Shown piece after piece: positions 51,363 through 59,395 of a stretch of DNA of 64,000 nucleotides. This DNA is from Croceimicrobium hydrocarbonivorans (GTDB taxonomy: Bacteria; Bacteroidota; Bacteroidia; Flavobacteriales; Schleiferiaceae). Each line of letters starts with the position of its first letter. Position 1 is the first letter of the stretch. The notes below the pieces were generated by a model. The model was not told where the DNA came from. It ran no database searches and was given only the letters and a program-made list of their open reading frames with translations. The position numbers and the translations under genes were made by a program. Location of the stretch: assembly GCF_014524565.1 (NCBI RefSeq), contig NZ_CP060139.1:2735501-2799500 (forward strand), read 5' to 3'.

Positions 51363-52552
51363 AAATCCTGGATAACATACTGAATGGCTTTCAGGTTCCT
51401 GGCCATTTCATGGCCTTGGAGATTCATTATCGGGATTCCGGAATGGAAATCCGTGCTTGTGAATTGCGATATCATAAAGGGCTCTTGAGCCTGAAGGACC
51501 AAAAAGTATATTCCGATTTTGAAAGCTTAAAGCAAAGCAGAGCTTTGCCCTGTATTGCTTATTTGAGTGGGAGAAAGGTCTTGACCAAAAATGTGAAATT
51601 GGACTCTCCGGAAACTGTGGAAGCGGCTGAATTATTAAAACAGGCCTTTCCAGCGGTAAATTCTAAGTCTGTCCACTTTCAGGTTGATCAGATTAATTCC
51701 ATGGCACATGTTTCTGTGATTAGGAAAGAAGTGCTGGATGAGTTCTTTCAGAATTGGCCCGCAAGCCATCCCTTGATTGATTTGCAGATTGGCCCTTATT
51801 TTTTACTTGAGCCTCTGGCTGAATTACTGCAGGAGCCTACGCATATTGGTGGATATGAGCTTGATCCCGCAGCTCTTGAAATGGTTCCTGCTACAGAGCA
51901 GTCCGGTATTATGCACTTATTAGGGGAAGAAGTAGAATCTGCGGTGAGTGGAGCTTTTGCCTATGCATTGCTATTTTGTAGTAATGCAGTGCTTCCTTCT
52001 GTCCTGAATGAAGTAGTCTACAATCGTGGTCAGTGGAAATTCAGCAAGTGGAATCAGGCTTTAATTAAATATGGCTTGGGCTCTGTTTTGGTGCTGCTTC
52101 TGTTTAGTTTTTTAGGCTTTAGCTATTATAATAATCTTAATAATAAAGTGGCTTTCAAGGCTCAAGACTATCAATGGCAGCTAGAAAGCTTAGAGAAACT
52201 AGAGGCTGCTTTAAGTACCAAACGCAATTTCATCGCTAATAATCAAAGCGATTATTTATCTACGGCCCAAGCCTTGGATCAATTAGCGGAACGACTTCCA
52301 AAAGAGGTGAAGTTTAAAAGGCTGCAATCGCATCCGGTTGAACGAATAAAGGAAAAAGAGGGGAAGGTTTTTTATGAGCGAAATATGGTTCGCATTCACG
52401 GTGAAGCAAAGAGCTACCGGAGCTTTCAGGATTGGTTATCAAAAATTAAGGCATTAGAATGGGTGGCTGAATTGGAGATTTTGGGATATCAAGAATTGTC
52501 GACAGGACATGAAGCAGAGTTTATACTGAAACTTGAAATTGATCCTTCATGA
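51359..52552 (+). CDS. GspL/PilM-PilN-like inner-membrane platform protein
   Basis: A 397-residue bitopic protein: an N-terminal cytoplasmic actin-like part of about 235 residues (MALEIHYRDSGMEIRACELR resembles the PilM opening), one membrane helix (YGLGSVLVLLLFSFLGFSYY, about 237-256), a coiled coil (WQLESLEKLEAALSTKR) and a periplasmic ferredoxin-like domain (RIHGEAKSYRSFQDWLSKIK). This is the layout of GspL, where PilM and PilN are one chain. The start is TTG at 51359 (TTGA overlap with gspD) or ATG 17 codons later. It should couple GspE to the periplasmic parts. Confidence 0.8.
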   Translation: MKILDNILNGFQVPGHFMALEIHYRDSGMEIRACELRYHKGLLSLKDQKVYSDFESLKQSRALPCIAYLSGRKVLTKNVKLDSPETVEAAELLKQAFPAVNSKSVHFQVDQINSMAHVSVIRKEVLDEFFQNWPASHPLIDLQIGPYFLLEPLAELLQEPTHIGGYELDPAALEMVPATEQSGIMHLLGEEVESAVSGAFAYALLFCSNAVLPSVLNEVVYNRGQWKFSKWNQALIKYGLGSVLVLLLFSFLGFSYYNNLNNKVAFKAQDYQWQLESLEKLEAALSTKRNFIANNQSDYLSTAQALDQLAERLPKEVKFKRLQSHPVERIKEKEGKVFYERNMVRIHGEAKSYRSFQDWLSKIKALEWVAELEILGYQELSTGHEAEFILKLEIDPS

Positions 52553-53085
52553 AGACGCCACAGTACCGTTTTTACATGCTTGTAGCGGGCTTTCTAATCC
52601 TGCTAATAGCTTCATGGAATTTGTCGATAAGTAAGGCCTTTTCAGAAAGAAGCTCGTATAAAAATTATGAGGATCAAAAAGAAGGGATTGCAAGGGTAGA
52701 AGAGCGAATGATGCAGTTACGGCAACAAGAGGCTATGCTGAGTCAAGAGTTGGGTGGCAGTGCTGGAGTTGAGCAGGGCTTTGAAGAAGCCTTATTGCAA
52801 GTGGTCGGCTCCTTTGCGGCAGATCATCGATTGCAGTTAACGGAGTTTTCAGAATTGATGATAGCTCAGGATCAAAACTTTAAAATTGAAACCCTGCGCT
52901 TAAGTTTAAAAGGAGCTTATAAGGATCATCTCCGATTGCTAAACCATTTGGAAAGTGATTTTAAACTGGGAACGGTGGCCTCAGTGGACTTTGAATTACG
53001 AAAGAATTACAATAATCAGAAGGAAGAATTGTATCAAACAATTTTTGTCCAAAACCTCTATGAAGATGATGAGAGTACTAAGTAG
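52549..53085 (+). CDS. PilO/GspM-like inner-membrane protein
   Basis: A 178-residue bitopic protein: a short cytoplasmic start, membrane helix (FYMLVAGFLILLIASWNLSI), coiled coil (about 40-70, KEGIARVEERMMQLRQQEAM) and a ferredoxin-like periplasmic domain (LRLSLKGAYKDHLRLLNHLE). Together with the L-like gene, which it overlaps by ATGA, this matches the L/M or N/O pair of type II secretion or pilus platforms. Identification rests on topology and order more than on residues. Confidence 0.75.
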   Translation: MKTPQYRFYMLVAGFLILLIASWNLSISKAFSERSSYKNYEDQKEGIARVEERMMQLRQQEAMLSQELGGSAGVEQGFEEALLQVVGSFAADHRLQLTEFSELMIAQDQNFKIETLRLSLKGAYKDHLRLLNHLESDFKLGTVASVDFELRKNYNNQKEELYQTIFVQNLYEDDESTK

Positions 53086-54004
53086 CTTGGTTTTCATCTG
53101 CCTGTTTCTGGTGGCTTGTACTGAATTCCAGGAACCTCAGCTTGATGATGAGAAAATTGAGATTTTTATCCCAAGGGATAGCCTTGTTACGGAGTTGTCT
53201 TCTCAATTGTTTTACTGGTATGAAGTAGACGGCGCTTTGGATTATGAGTTTCAAATTGCGCAACCAAACTTTGAACAAATAAATCGCTTGGTAGTGGATA
53301 CTATCGTTACTGAAACTAAAGTGCGATTTACCCTTGCTCCGGGGGCTTATGAATGGAGGGTTAGAGCTTTTAATAATTCGAGCGCAACTGCCTATACTCT
53401 ATATCGATTGTATGTGGATAGTACCCTGGACTTAAGCAGTCAGGAGGTTCTCTTACTTAGTCCTGCTGATAAGGATACTACAAATAAGAAGAATCAGATC
53501 CTGAAATGGCAATCCCTCTATAATGCTGAATATTATACGATTGATTTAGCTGCGGGGAATAGCTTTGGAACCATTCTTAATTCATGGTCACCAGTAGAGC
53601 CGAGTCAAAACATAAACTTGGATGAAGAAGGTAATTACTTGTGGAGAGTTCGAGCCTTAAATACCACCAGTTTAAGTCCCTATAGCGAAAGGAGCTTTTT
53701 TCTGGATACCACTGCCCCTGCTAAGCCTCAACTTATTAGTCCGTCAAATGGGCAAAGTTTAAGCAATGCATCAGTTAACTTCCAGTGGCTGCATTATCGA
53801 ATGGGGGGAGCTTCTATCCGGGATAGTATACAGTTGGCAACCGACAGTTTGTTTTTATTGATTTATGCTGATGCTGAGGTAAGGGGCACAAGCTTGGTGG
53901 TGGATACCCTTTCCAGTGGTCAATATTTCTGGCGACTTAAGTCGATTGATAAGGCAGGAAATAGGAGTCCGTTTAGTTCAGTTCGTAGTTTTCAAATTCC
54001 ATGA
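53060..54004 (+). CDS. Lipoprotein with three FN3-like domains in the secretion operon
   Basis: The 314-residue protein starts with a lipoprotein signal (VLSSLVFICLFLVAC). The mature part is three fibronectin-type repeats with the pattern W-x-A-x-Y-x-x-Q-x-A ... G-x-Y-x-W-R-V-R-A-x-N: YWYEVDGALDYEFQIA/YEWRVRAFNNSS, KWQSLYNAEYYTIDLA/YLWRVRALNTTS, FQWLHYRMGGA/YFWRLKSIDKAG. No counterpart exists in standard type II systems. The start could be 53060 or 53069. It overlaps both neighbours, so it is a fixed part of the operon, perhaps a pilotin substitute, secretin scaffold or surface-exposed receptor. Confidence 0.75.
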   Translation: MKMMRVLSSLVFICLFLVACTEFQEPQLDDEKIEIFIPRDSLVTELSSQLFYWYEVDGALDYEFQIAQPNFEQINRLVVDTIVTETKVRFTLAPGAYEWRVRAFNNSSATAYTLYRLYVDSTLDLSSQEVLLLSPADKDTTNKKNQILKWQSLYNAEYYTIDLAAGNSFGTILNSWSPVEPSQNINLDEEGNYLWRVRALNTTSLSPYSERSFFLDTTAPAKPQLISPSNGQSLSNASVNFQWLHYRMGGASIRDSIQLATDSLFLLIYADAEVRGTSLVVDTLSSGQYFWRLKSIDKAGNRSPFSSVRSFQIP

Positions 54005-54489
54005 ATTTAAATAACAAAAAAACGCTGTTTCTTCTCGTTCCTGCGGTTTTAGTTATTTGGGGACTAGTGGCCTATCGATTGGTGGATGCCTTGGGGGAAC
54101 CGGACTTTGAGATTCCGAATTCGGGACAAAAAGTAATAACTCAGGAGAGGGATACCGATACAAACGTGTACGTTTTAAACCTTGAATATCCTGATCCATT
54201 TAGGCCTGATAAATCAAGTTCATCTGAAAAGGCAAAACCTGTATCGAAAAGCCCCCAAGAAACAAAAACAACGAAAGTTACTTTTAAGCCAATTGAGCTT
54301 CATTGGCCTCGAGTGCAGTATCGCGGGCTTATCGTAAAGAAAGGGCAATCTCTATGTTTAGTCGAAATAGATGGACAGATTTATTTTATGTCATTAGGTG
54401 ACAGGGAACGTGGCTTAGAATTGATCGATGCAAAAAGCGATTCCATTCAATTTAAATTCCACAGAGAAAAGAAATATTTTAAAAAGTAA
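54001..54489 (+). CDS. GspC/PilP-like protein
   Basis: A 162-residue bitopic protein: one membrane helix (LFLLVPAVLVIWGLVAYRL), a Ser/Lys/Pro-rich linker after YPDPFRPDK (DPFxP is a common motif in PilP/GspC), and a small beta domain (PRVQYRGLIVKKGQSLCLVEIDGQIYFMSLG) that resembles the homology region binding the secretin N0 domain. It should link the inner platform to the secretin. It overlaps the FN3 lipoprotein by ATGA. Confidence 0.75.
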   Translation: MNLNNKKTLFLLVPAVLVIWGLVAYRLVDALGEPDFEIPNSGQKVITQERDTDTNVYVLNLEYPDPFRPDKSSSSEKAKPVSKSPQETKTTKVTFKPIELHWPRVQYRGLIVKKGQSLCLVEIDGQIYFMSLGDRERGLELIDAKSDSIQFKFHREKKYFKK

Positions 54490-55713
54490 ATGCTGAAAGC
54501 CGGCTCATTAACCTATGCACTATTCTTGGCTATCATTGTGGCACTTATATGCACCATGATGATAGGTTTGGTGCATTTGAATCGCCTGGCATTTATACGT
54601 TCAGATATTTCGTTTCGTATGGAAGATGCCTTGCAATCCGGAATCGCCAGGGCAATGACCAGGGAGATAGATTATCAAGAGAAGATTGATCAAACTGATT
54701 TTGACGCAATAGCATTTAATAAACATCGGCATTGGGGAGCCTTTGAATTAGTCAGCTCAAGGGTTATCGCTTCCGATAGAGCCCTTCAAAGGACCTTTAT
54801 AACTGGCTATTTGCCAACGGATACCACCTTAGCACTCTATCAATCCGATGAAAATAATGTATTGTCATTAGCAGGCGATGCGTGGTTAAATGGAGATGTG
54901 AAAACATCAAAGAAAGGCTTGAAATCCGCTTTTATTGACGGTCAAAATTATAAGCGAGAGAAATTGGTTTTCGGAAAGGAGAAAATTGCCAATAAACAAC
55001 TCCCTGATTTCGCATATGACTTAAACGCCTATTGGTTGTCTTATCTGCAAGGCAAGATAAAGGCTCAAGACAGTATTCATACTATAGGGTATGCAAAAGA
55101 ACTTAACCATCCTTTTTGGAAGAAAACCCTGGTGCTAAAATCATCCACCGAGATACTACTTAATGATGGCGCTTTTGAGGGGAATATTCTTCTCATCTCA
55201 GACCAAAAGGTTCAAATCGGACGGGGTGTTAAGTTGGATAATATTGTGATAATAGCGCCCAAAATTGTGGTGGAGGATAGTGTGGAAATTCGGGCCCATC
55301 TGATTGCCACGGATGAGATTAGGATTGGAAATTCAGCGGTGTTAGACTATCCCAGTAGTGCTATTTTATTACACCTTGAAGGGAGAGAAGCTTTGTATCA
55401 ACAGAAAGCTCAGTCTGTCTTTAGAGGGAGTATAATTCATCTAAGCGAGATCCCCTACAAAAACAATACTGTGCATGCAGAACTCGCCTCTGGCTCCAAA
55501 GTAATGGGAGCTGTTTACTGTGCTGCAAACCTTCAATTGGAAGGTACTGTCCTTGGTCAAGTTTATACACGTTACTTTTTGTTGAAAACACAGTCCGGGA
55601 TACATGAAAATGTGATTCTTAACGGGAAAATAAATCGTTTGAATTACCCTGGTACTTTATTGTTTCTTCCTTTTAAAGATAAAGGGGAATGTCATCTAGC
55701 ATCAAGGATATGA
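54490..55713 (+). CDS. GspK-like minor pseudopilin with a beta-helical body
   Basis: A 407-residue protein whose N-terminus, KAG then SLTYALFLAIIVALICTMMI, is a prepilin-like leader and helix. The fifth mature residue is Ala instead of Glu; lack of Glu5 is characteristic of GspK. The body is large and from about 225 has short repeated strands (VQIGRGVKLDNIVIIAPKIV, IRAHLIATDEIRIGNSAV) like a bactofilin or left-handed beta-helix, which is not the alpha-rich fold of GspK. It may be the tip adhesin-like subunit. It abuts the C-like gene with no gap. Confidence 0.65.
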   Translation: MLKAGSLTYALFLAIIVALICTMMIGLVHLNRLAFIRSDISFRMEDALQSGIARAMTREIDYQEKIDQTDFDAIAFNKHRHWGAFELVSSRVIASDRALQRTFITGYLPTDTTLALYQSDENNVLSLAGDAWLNGDVKTSKKGLKSAFIDGQNYKREKLVFGKEKIANKQLPDFAYDLNAYWLSYLQGKIKAQDSIHTIGYAKELNHPFWKKTLVLKSSTEILLNDGAFEGNILLISDQKVQIGRGVKLDNIVIIAPKIVVEDSVEIRAHLIATDEIRIGNSAVLDYPSSAILLHLEGREALYQQKAQSVFRGSIIHLSEIPYKNNTVHAELASGSKVMGAVYCAANLQLEGTVLGQVYTRYFLLKTQSGIHENVILNGKINRLNYPGTLLFLPFKDKGECHLASRI

Positions 55714-56051
55714 GCACCAAGTTAGAGGCAAGTACATTGGTGGAGAATTTAGTTGCAATGACTGTGATTTCATTGGTCTTAGGCTTTGGGATGATGATTT
55801 TTCTCCGATTAAATGGCCCAGGGGGGACCAACCAAAGATTAGCAGAAGTGCAGCAGGTGGCTAGTCAATATTTTCAGAAGCAGGAATTGGACTTTAAGCT
55901 CGAATATCTACCTCCTGATATATCAGGCTGGACCCTAAGTATTGATAAAGAGCATAAGGGGGAACATTTGATAGGATTGCATTTTAGGGCGGAATCGAAT
56001 AAAAACTCAGGCCTTAGCTACGAAAGAATCAGATGGTTTTATGTTCATTAG
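55710..56051 (+). CDS. Minor pseudopilin (I/H-like)
   Basis: A 113-residue protein: MSTKLEA then STLVENLVAMTVISLVLGFG, with Glu at position 5 after the presumed cleavage at Ala. A small globular part follows (YLPPDISGWTLSIDKEHKG). ATG 55710 (ATGA overlap with the previous stop) was preferred to ATG 55689. It is one of two minor pseudopilins that with the K-like protein probably form the tip complex. Confidence 0.75.
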   Translation: MSTKLEASTLVENLVAMTVISLVLGFGMMIFLRLNGPGGTNQRLAEVQQVASQYFQKQELDFKLEYLPPDISGWTLSIDKEHKGEHLIGLHFRAESNKNSGLSYERIRWFYVH

Positions 56052-56532
56052 GAATAGCACATACAGGCTTAAGTCATTCACCTTAATTGAAGTACTCATT
56101 GGAATTGCACTAAGTGCGATTTTAATTAGCATGTGTTATTTAGGTCTGAGAATCCTAAATCAGTATTTCCAGCAGACTAAAGCAAGGTCAGATTTGTTTC
56201 AGGAGCGATTAACTTTCAATGAAGTCCTTCAAAGCCAATGGAATGATGCAATCAAGATTAGTGAATTGGAGACGGGGCATTTGGTGTTTCAGTATTCGGA
56301 TACTCTTGTTAATCTTCAGTTTGAGGAGAACCTTGCATCCTATGAAAATGGTGTCCAATATTCCTTAGGAAAATTTGAGTTTGTTGCATTCTGCCATCAG
56401 AACCATAGTAGTTTAATGGTAGTTGATTCTTTACGCCTAAGGTTTTGGCAGGAAGGAGACAGTATGGATTTCACATATTTTAAGAATTATCCTCAATCAA
56501 TAAGCCTAGAAGACTATGAGCATCTCGATTAA
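56041..56532 (+). CDS. Minor pseudopilin (J-like)
   Basis: A 163-residue protein with a canonical hydrophobic segment FTLIEVLIGIALSAILISMC after RLKS; Glu5 is present and position -1 is Ser instead of Gly. The body (LNQYFQQTKARSDLFQERLT and a C-terminal beta part) resembles GspJ. It overlaps the preceding pseudopilin by 11 bases and gspF by 17 bases. Confidence 0.78.
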   Translation: MFIRNSTYRLKSFTLIEVLIGIALSAILISMCYLGLRILNQYFQQTKARSDLFQERLTFNEVLQSQWNDAIKISELETGHLVFQYSDTLVNLQFEENLASYENGVQYSLGKFEFVAFCHQNHSSLMVVDSLRLRFWQEGDSMDFTYFKNYPQSISLEDYEHLD

Positions 56533-57661
56533 GGAAGTTCAGAAGAAAACGGTGCATACAAATTCCTCAAAGGAAAGTTCTAAGAAGGACAGTGCTCTTA
56601 CCCAATTGTTGCAGACTCAGATTGGAGAATCCAAATTGAAAGATAATTTTAAGGAGCACTTCTATTCTGAGATCGCACTTTTATTAGATTCTGGCTTGAA
56701 CTTGAAAGCTGCACTTGACCTACTTCTGGAGCAACAGAAAAAGGAGAGTCATAGAATTCTTTTAGAGAAGATTTTAAAAGAGTTGACGCAGGGTAAGCGG
56801 TTTTCTGAAATATTAGAATTGGATAAGCAGTTTACGGCTTATGAGTATTTTTCAGTGCAGATTGGGGAAGAAACGGGTAATCTTTCTGAGATTTTAAAGA
56901 GGTTGGCGGATTTCTTTAGCCAAAGGATAAAACAAAAAAGAAATTTCATCGGAGCTATTAGTTATCCATTGGTGATCCTATTTACCGCGATTATTGCAAT
57001 AACTTTTATGTTTTATTTCATGGTCCCCATGTTTAAAGAGGTTTTTGCAAGAATGGGTAATAATTTACCGTCGGTTACAAAGTTTGTGATTCGGATTTCC
57101 GAGAACATCGGACCAATATTTGGTCTGATACTAGTGACTTCCTTGATATTGGCAACTCTGCATCTTAGGTTACGGAAGAATTTAAACTATCGCTTCAATT
57201 TAGGAAGTGCCTTGGTGAGAATACCTTTAGTAGGTCCTTTAATTCTTGAGAACAATATCCTGAGGATGTTGCAAAGTTTGGGCTTATTACTCAGAGCTAA
57301 GGTGCCATTAGTACGTGCTTTAGATCTAAGTTCGAAAATGCTCTCTTTTTACCCATTACAGAAAGCCTTACAAGATGCTCAAAATAAGGTGCTGGAGGGT
57401 GAGGGTTTTTACAATGGTATTGCAGACAATAAATTATTGTCTCCCAAGCTAAAAGGCTTAATCAAAGTGGGGGAGGAGACAAATAATTTGGCCTTCTTGC
57501 TCGAAAAGCTAAGTGGCCAAACAGAAAGTGAGCTTGAGCATAAAGCCAAGGTTTTGGGTAATACAATGGAGCCCTTGATTATTGTTTTCTTAGGTTTTTT
57601 TGTCGCCTTAATTTTAATCGCGATGTATATGCCGATGTTCCAAATGAGTGCGTCTTATTGA
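56516..57661 (+). CDS. gspF: GspF/PilC-family inner-membrane platform protein
   Basis: The 381-residue protein holds two T2SSF domains: the first (FYSEIALLLDSGLNLKAALD ... QIGEETGNLSEILKRLADFF) and the second (NILRMLQSLGLLLRAKVPLV ... IKVGEETNNLAFLLEKLSGQ). Membrane helices lie near 165-185 and 215-232 and at the C-terminus (EPLIIVFLGFFVALILIAMY). It anchors GspE and assembles pseudopilins. The N-terminal 45 residues are polar and longer than usual. It is the last gene of the operon. Confidence 0.93.
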   Translation: MSISIKEVQKKTVHTNSSKESSKKDSALTQLLQTQIGESKLKDNFKEHFYSEIALLLDSGLNLKAALDLLLEQQKKESHRILLEKILKELTQGKRFSEILELDKQFTAYEYFSVQIGEETGNLSEILKRLADFFSQRIKQKRNFIGAISYPLVILFTAIIAITFMFYFMVPMFKEVFARMGNNLPSVTKFVIRISENIGPIFGLILVTSLILATLHLRLRKNLNYRFNLGSALVRIPLVGPLILENNILRMLQSLGLLLRAKVPLVRALDLSSKMLSFYPLQKALQDAQNKVLEGEGFYNGIADNKLLSPKLKGLIKVGEETNNLAFLLEKLSGQTESELEHKAKVLGNTMEPLIIVFLGFFVALILIAMYMPMFQMSASY

Positions 57662-57706
57662 TTGTGCTTTTGTCATTTTGAACTAAACCTTTGCGGGGAT
57701 AATAAA

Positions 57707-57738
57707 TTGAAGTGATTCAGCTTCTTCCTCTATCTTTA
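57707..57738 (+). promoter_or_regulatory. Promoter of the delta-60 repeat protein gene
   Basis: TTG (57707-57709), 21 bases, then TATCTTTA (57731-57738) fit TTG-N19-21-TAnnTTTG except for the last base, 27 bases before the start codon. Confidence 0.45.
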
Positions 57739-57764
57739 ATCCTTGAAACCCAATTTTTCCCGCA

Positions 57765-59249
57765 ATGAAATGGCCTGGAATATTATCTAAATTTTTAGTC
57801 CTATTAGGTATCCTGTGCCTATCCGGGCAAGTAACAGCTCAGCATCGTGGGAGCTTGGATCCTTCATTCGGGAAGGCAGGGATTAGCCAATTGACATTAG
57901 GGAGCTTAAGCGAGCAAGCTCATGATGTGGTCTATTTAGCGGATGGCAGTTTGCTGGTAGCGGCAACGGTTCAAGCGAGTTTTACCACCGCTCAGTTTGC
58001 CCTGCTTAAGTTAAAGCCAAATGGCGCATTAGACAGTTCCTTTGCCACAAACGGACGGGTGATTACGGCTATTGAAGATCGCAGTGTTCCGGCCAGCATG
58101 GCATTGCAGCCGGATGGTAATATAGTGGTGGCTGGGGCTTCCAGATGGTTTGTGAATATAGTTCGCTACTTAGCCAATGGTGAGCTCGATACCAGCTTTG
58201 CAGATCAAGGAAAACTTATTCACGATTATCCAGGTTATTATAGCGAGCGATGTTTGAAGGTGCTAATTCAGAATGATGGCAAAATTCTCTGTCTGGGGCA
58301 TGCTAGTCATTTTAGTAATGATAAACCCTTTTTCACTTTGTCGCGCTACCTTCCCAATGGCCAGATTGATAGTGCTTTTGGTTCAGATGGGGTAGTGATT
58401 GGATTGTCTGGGCGAGCCTATACTGGACTGCTTCAACAAGATGCCAAGATTCTAATTGCTGGTGTGGTAGATGGAGAATTCGCAGCCATGCGCTTCGATT
58501 CGAATGGAAGTCTGGATAGCAGTTTTGGAAGCCAGGGTTCCGTGCAAATCGCTATTGGAAATTTCGCCGAAGTTAGGGCTTCAGCTCAACAGGCGGATGG
58601 TAAATTGATATTTGCCGGTGCATCCGATTCTCTAGTCACCCTTATTCGTTGTCATCCGGATGGCAGCTTAGATCAAAGTTTTGGACAGAGTGGAATTAGC
58701 CAGCCGGCAGTTGGTAAAGTGCAGGATATAAAGCTTCGTGCGGATGGCAGCATGTATCTGGCTGGCGGCTCTCGACCACATACTGGGCAAGGGCATTTTC
58801 AGTTAATTCACCTATTGGGAGATGGTTCTTTGAACTTCAATTTTGCTCAGGGAGGAATATTACAAAGTCCGATGGGAATTTATTCCCTGGCCAATAGCCT
58901 GGCTATACAAGCTGATGGGAAAGTAGTTTTAGCCGGCGCTCGCTATGATAGTTCCGGTCAAGGCTTGGTGCTAAGTCGTTATTATGGTCAGCCGTGGATT
59001 AGCCTCCCTACTTATGCAGAACCTTCAACTATTGAAGTATTCCCCAATCCCATAAAGGATTTTGCCTGGATTCGAATGAAAGGTGAGCCTAATCAGCAAT
59101 CCCTCTCCTTGTATAATACTCAAGACCAATGTATGCGCACTTTCAAAATTACCGGGCAGGAGCTATTTCGATTGGATCGAAACTCTTTGCCGGCCGGGGT
59201 TTATGTTTTGAAATCGGAAGGAGTGGCTGTGAGCTTGGTTTTGGAGTAG
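57765..59249 (+). CDS. Delta-60 repeat protein with T9SS sorting domain
   Basis: A 494-residue secreted protein: signal peptide (LVLLGILCLSGQVTAQ), then about seven delta-60 repeats of 50-60 residues, each with a pattern like LQPDGNIVVAGAS ... RYLANGELDTSFADQGKL, predicted to form a beta-propeller-like array. The C-terminal T9SS domain IEVFPNPIKDFAWIRMKGEP to LPAGVYVLKSEG targets it to the cell surface. It has its own promoter and is not part of the preceding secretion operon. Function beyond surface display is unknown. Confidence 0.88.
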   Translation: MKWPGILSKFLVLLGILCLSGQVTAQHRGSLDPSFGKAGISQLTLGSLSEQAHDVVYLADGSLLVAATVQASFTTAQFALLKLKPNGALDSSFATNGRVITAIEDRSVPASMALQPDGNIVVAGASRWFVNIVRYLANGELDTSFADQGKLIHDYPGYYSERCLKVLIQNDGKILCLGHASHFSNDKPFFTLSRYLPNGQIDSAFGSDGVVIGLSGRAYTGLLQQDAKILIAGVVDGEFAAMRFDSNGSLDSSFGSQGSVQIAIGNFAEVRASAQQADGKLIFAGASDSLVTLIRCHPDGSLDQSFGQSGISQPAVGKVQDIKLRADGSMYLAGGSRPHTGQGHFQLIHLLGDGSLNFNFAQGGILQSPMGIYSLANSLAIQADGKVVLAGARYDSSGQGLVLSRYYGQPWISLPTYAEPSTIEVFPNPIKDFAWIRMKGEPNQQSLSLYNTQDQCMRTFKITGQELFRLDRNSLPAGVYVLKSEGVAVSLVLE

Positions 59250-59250
59250 G

Positions 59251-59267
59251 CTGAATTGCAAATTCAG
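59251..59267. repeat. CTGAATT-GCA-AATTCAG hairpin
   Basis: Seven-base arms around a GCA loop begin just after the delta-60 stop codon. The AATT-GCA-AATT core is the same as in the four hairpins at 24.1-24.6 kb. No T-run follows, so it is not a classical terminator. Confidence 0.55.
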
Positions 59268-59303
59268 GCTAGCAAAGGAACATGTTTTATTAAAGATTTG
59301 ATT

Positions 59304-59333
59304 AAAAAAAAGACCGAACTCTCGCCCGGTCTT
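59304..59333 (-). terminator. Terminator of the porin/peptidase operon
   Basis: AAGACCG and CGGTCTT form a 7-bp stem with a 10-base loop. On the minus strand it is followed by seven T, about 60 bases past the last gene of the leftward operon. Confidence 0.75.
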
Positions 59334-59351
59334 CAAATCCCACAATTGACT

Positions 59352-59374
59352 AGCTTGAATTTGTAATTCAAGCT
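59352..59374. repeat. AGCTTGAATT-TGT-AATTCAAGCT hairpin
   Basis: Perfect 10-bp arms around a 3-base loop, between the porin stop and its terminator. It shows the same AATT-N3-AATT architecture as the hairpins at 59,251 and in the 24-kb array. Confidence 0.6.
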
Positions 59375-59395
59375 TCGCTATTAGTATTCAAGTTT

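Noticed and set aside
52955-53059. Longer N-terminus for the FN3 lipoprotein
   Set aside because: The upstream part lies inside the PilO-like gene in another frame, while the ATG at 53060 begins a clear lipoprotein signal.
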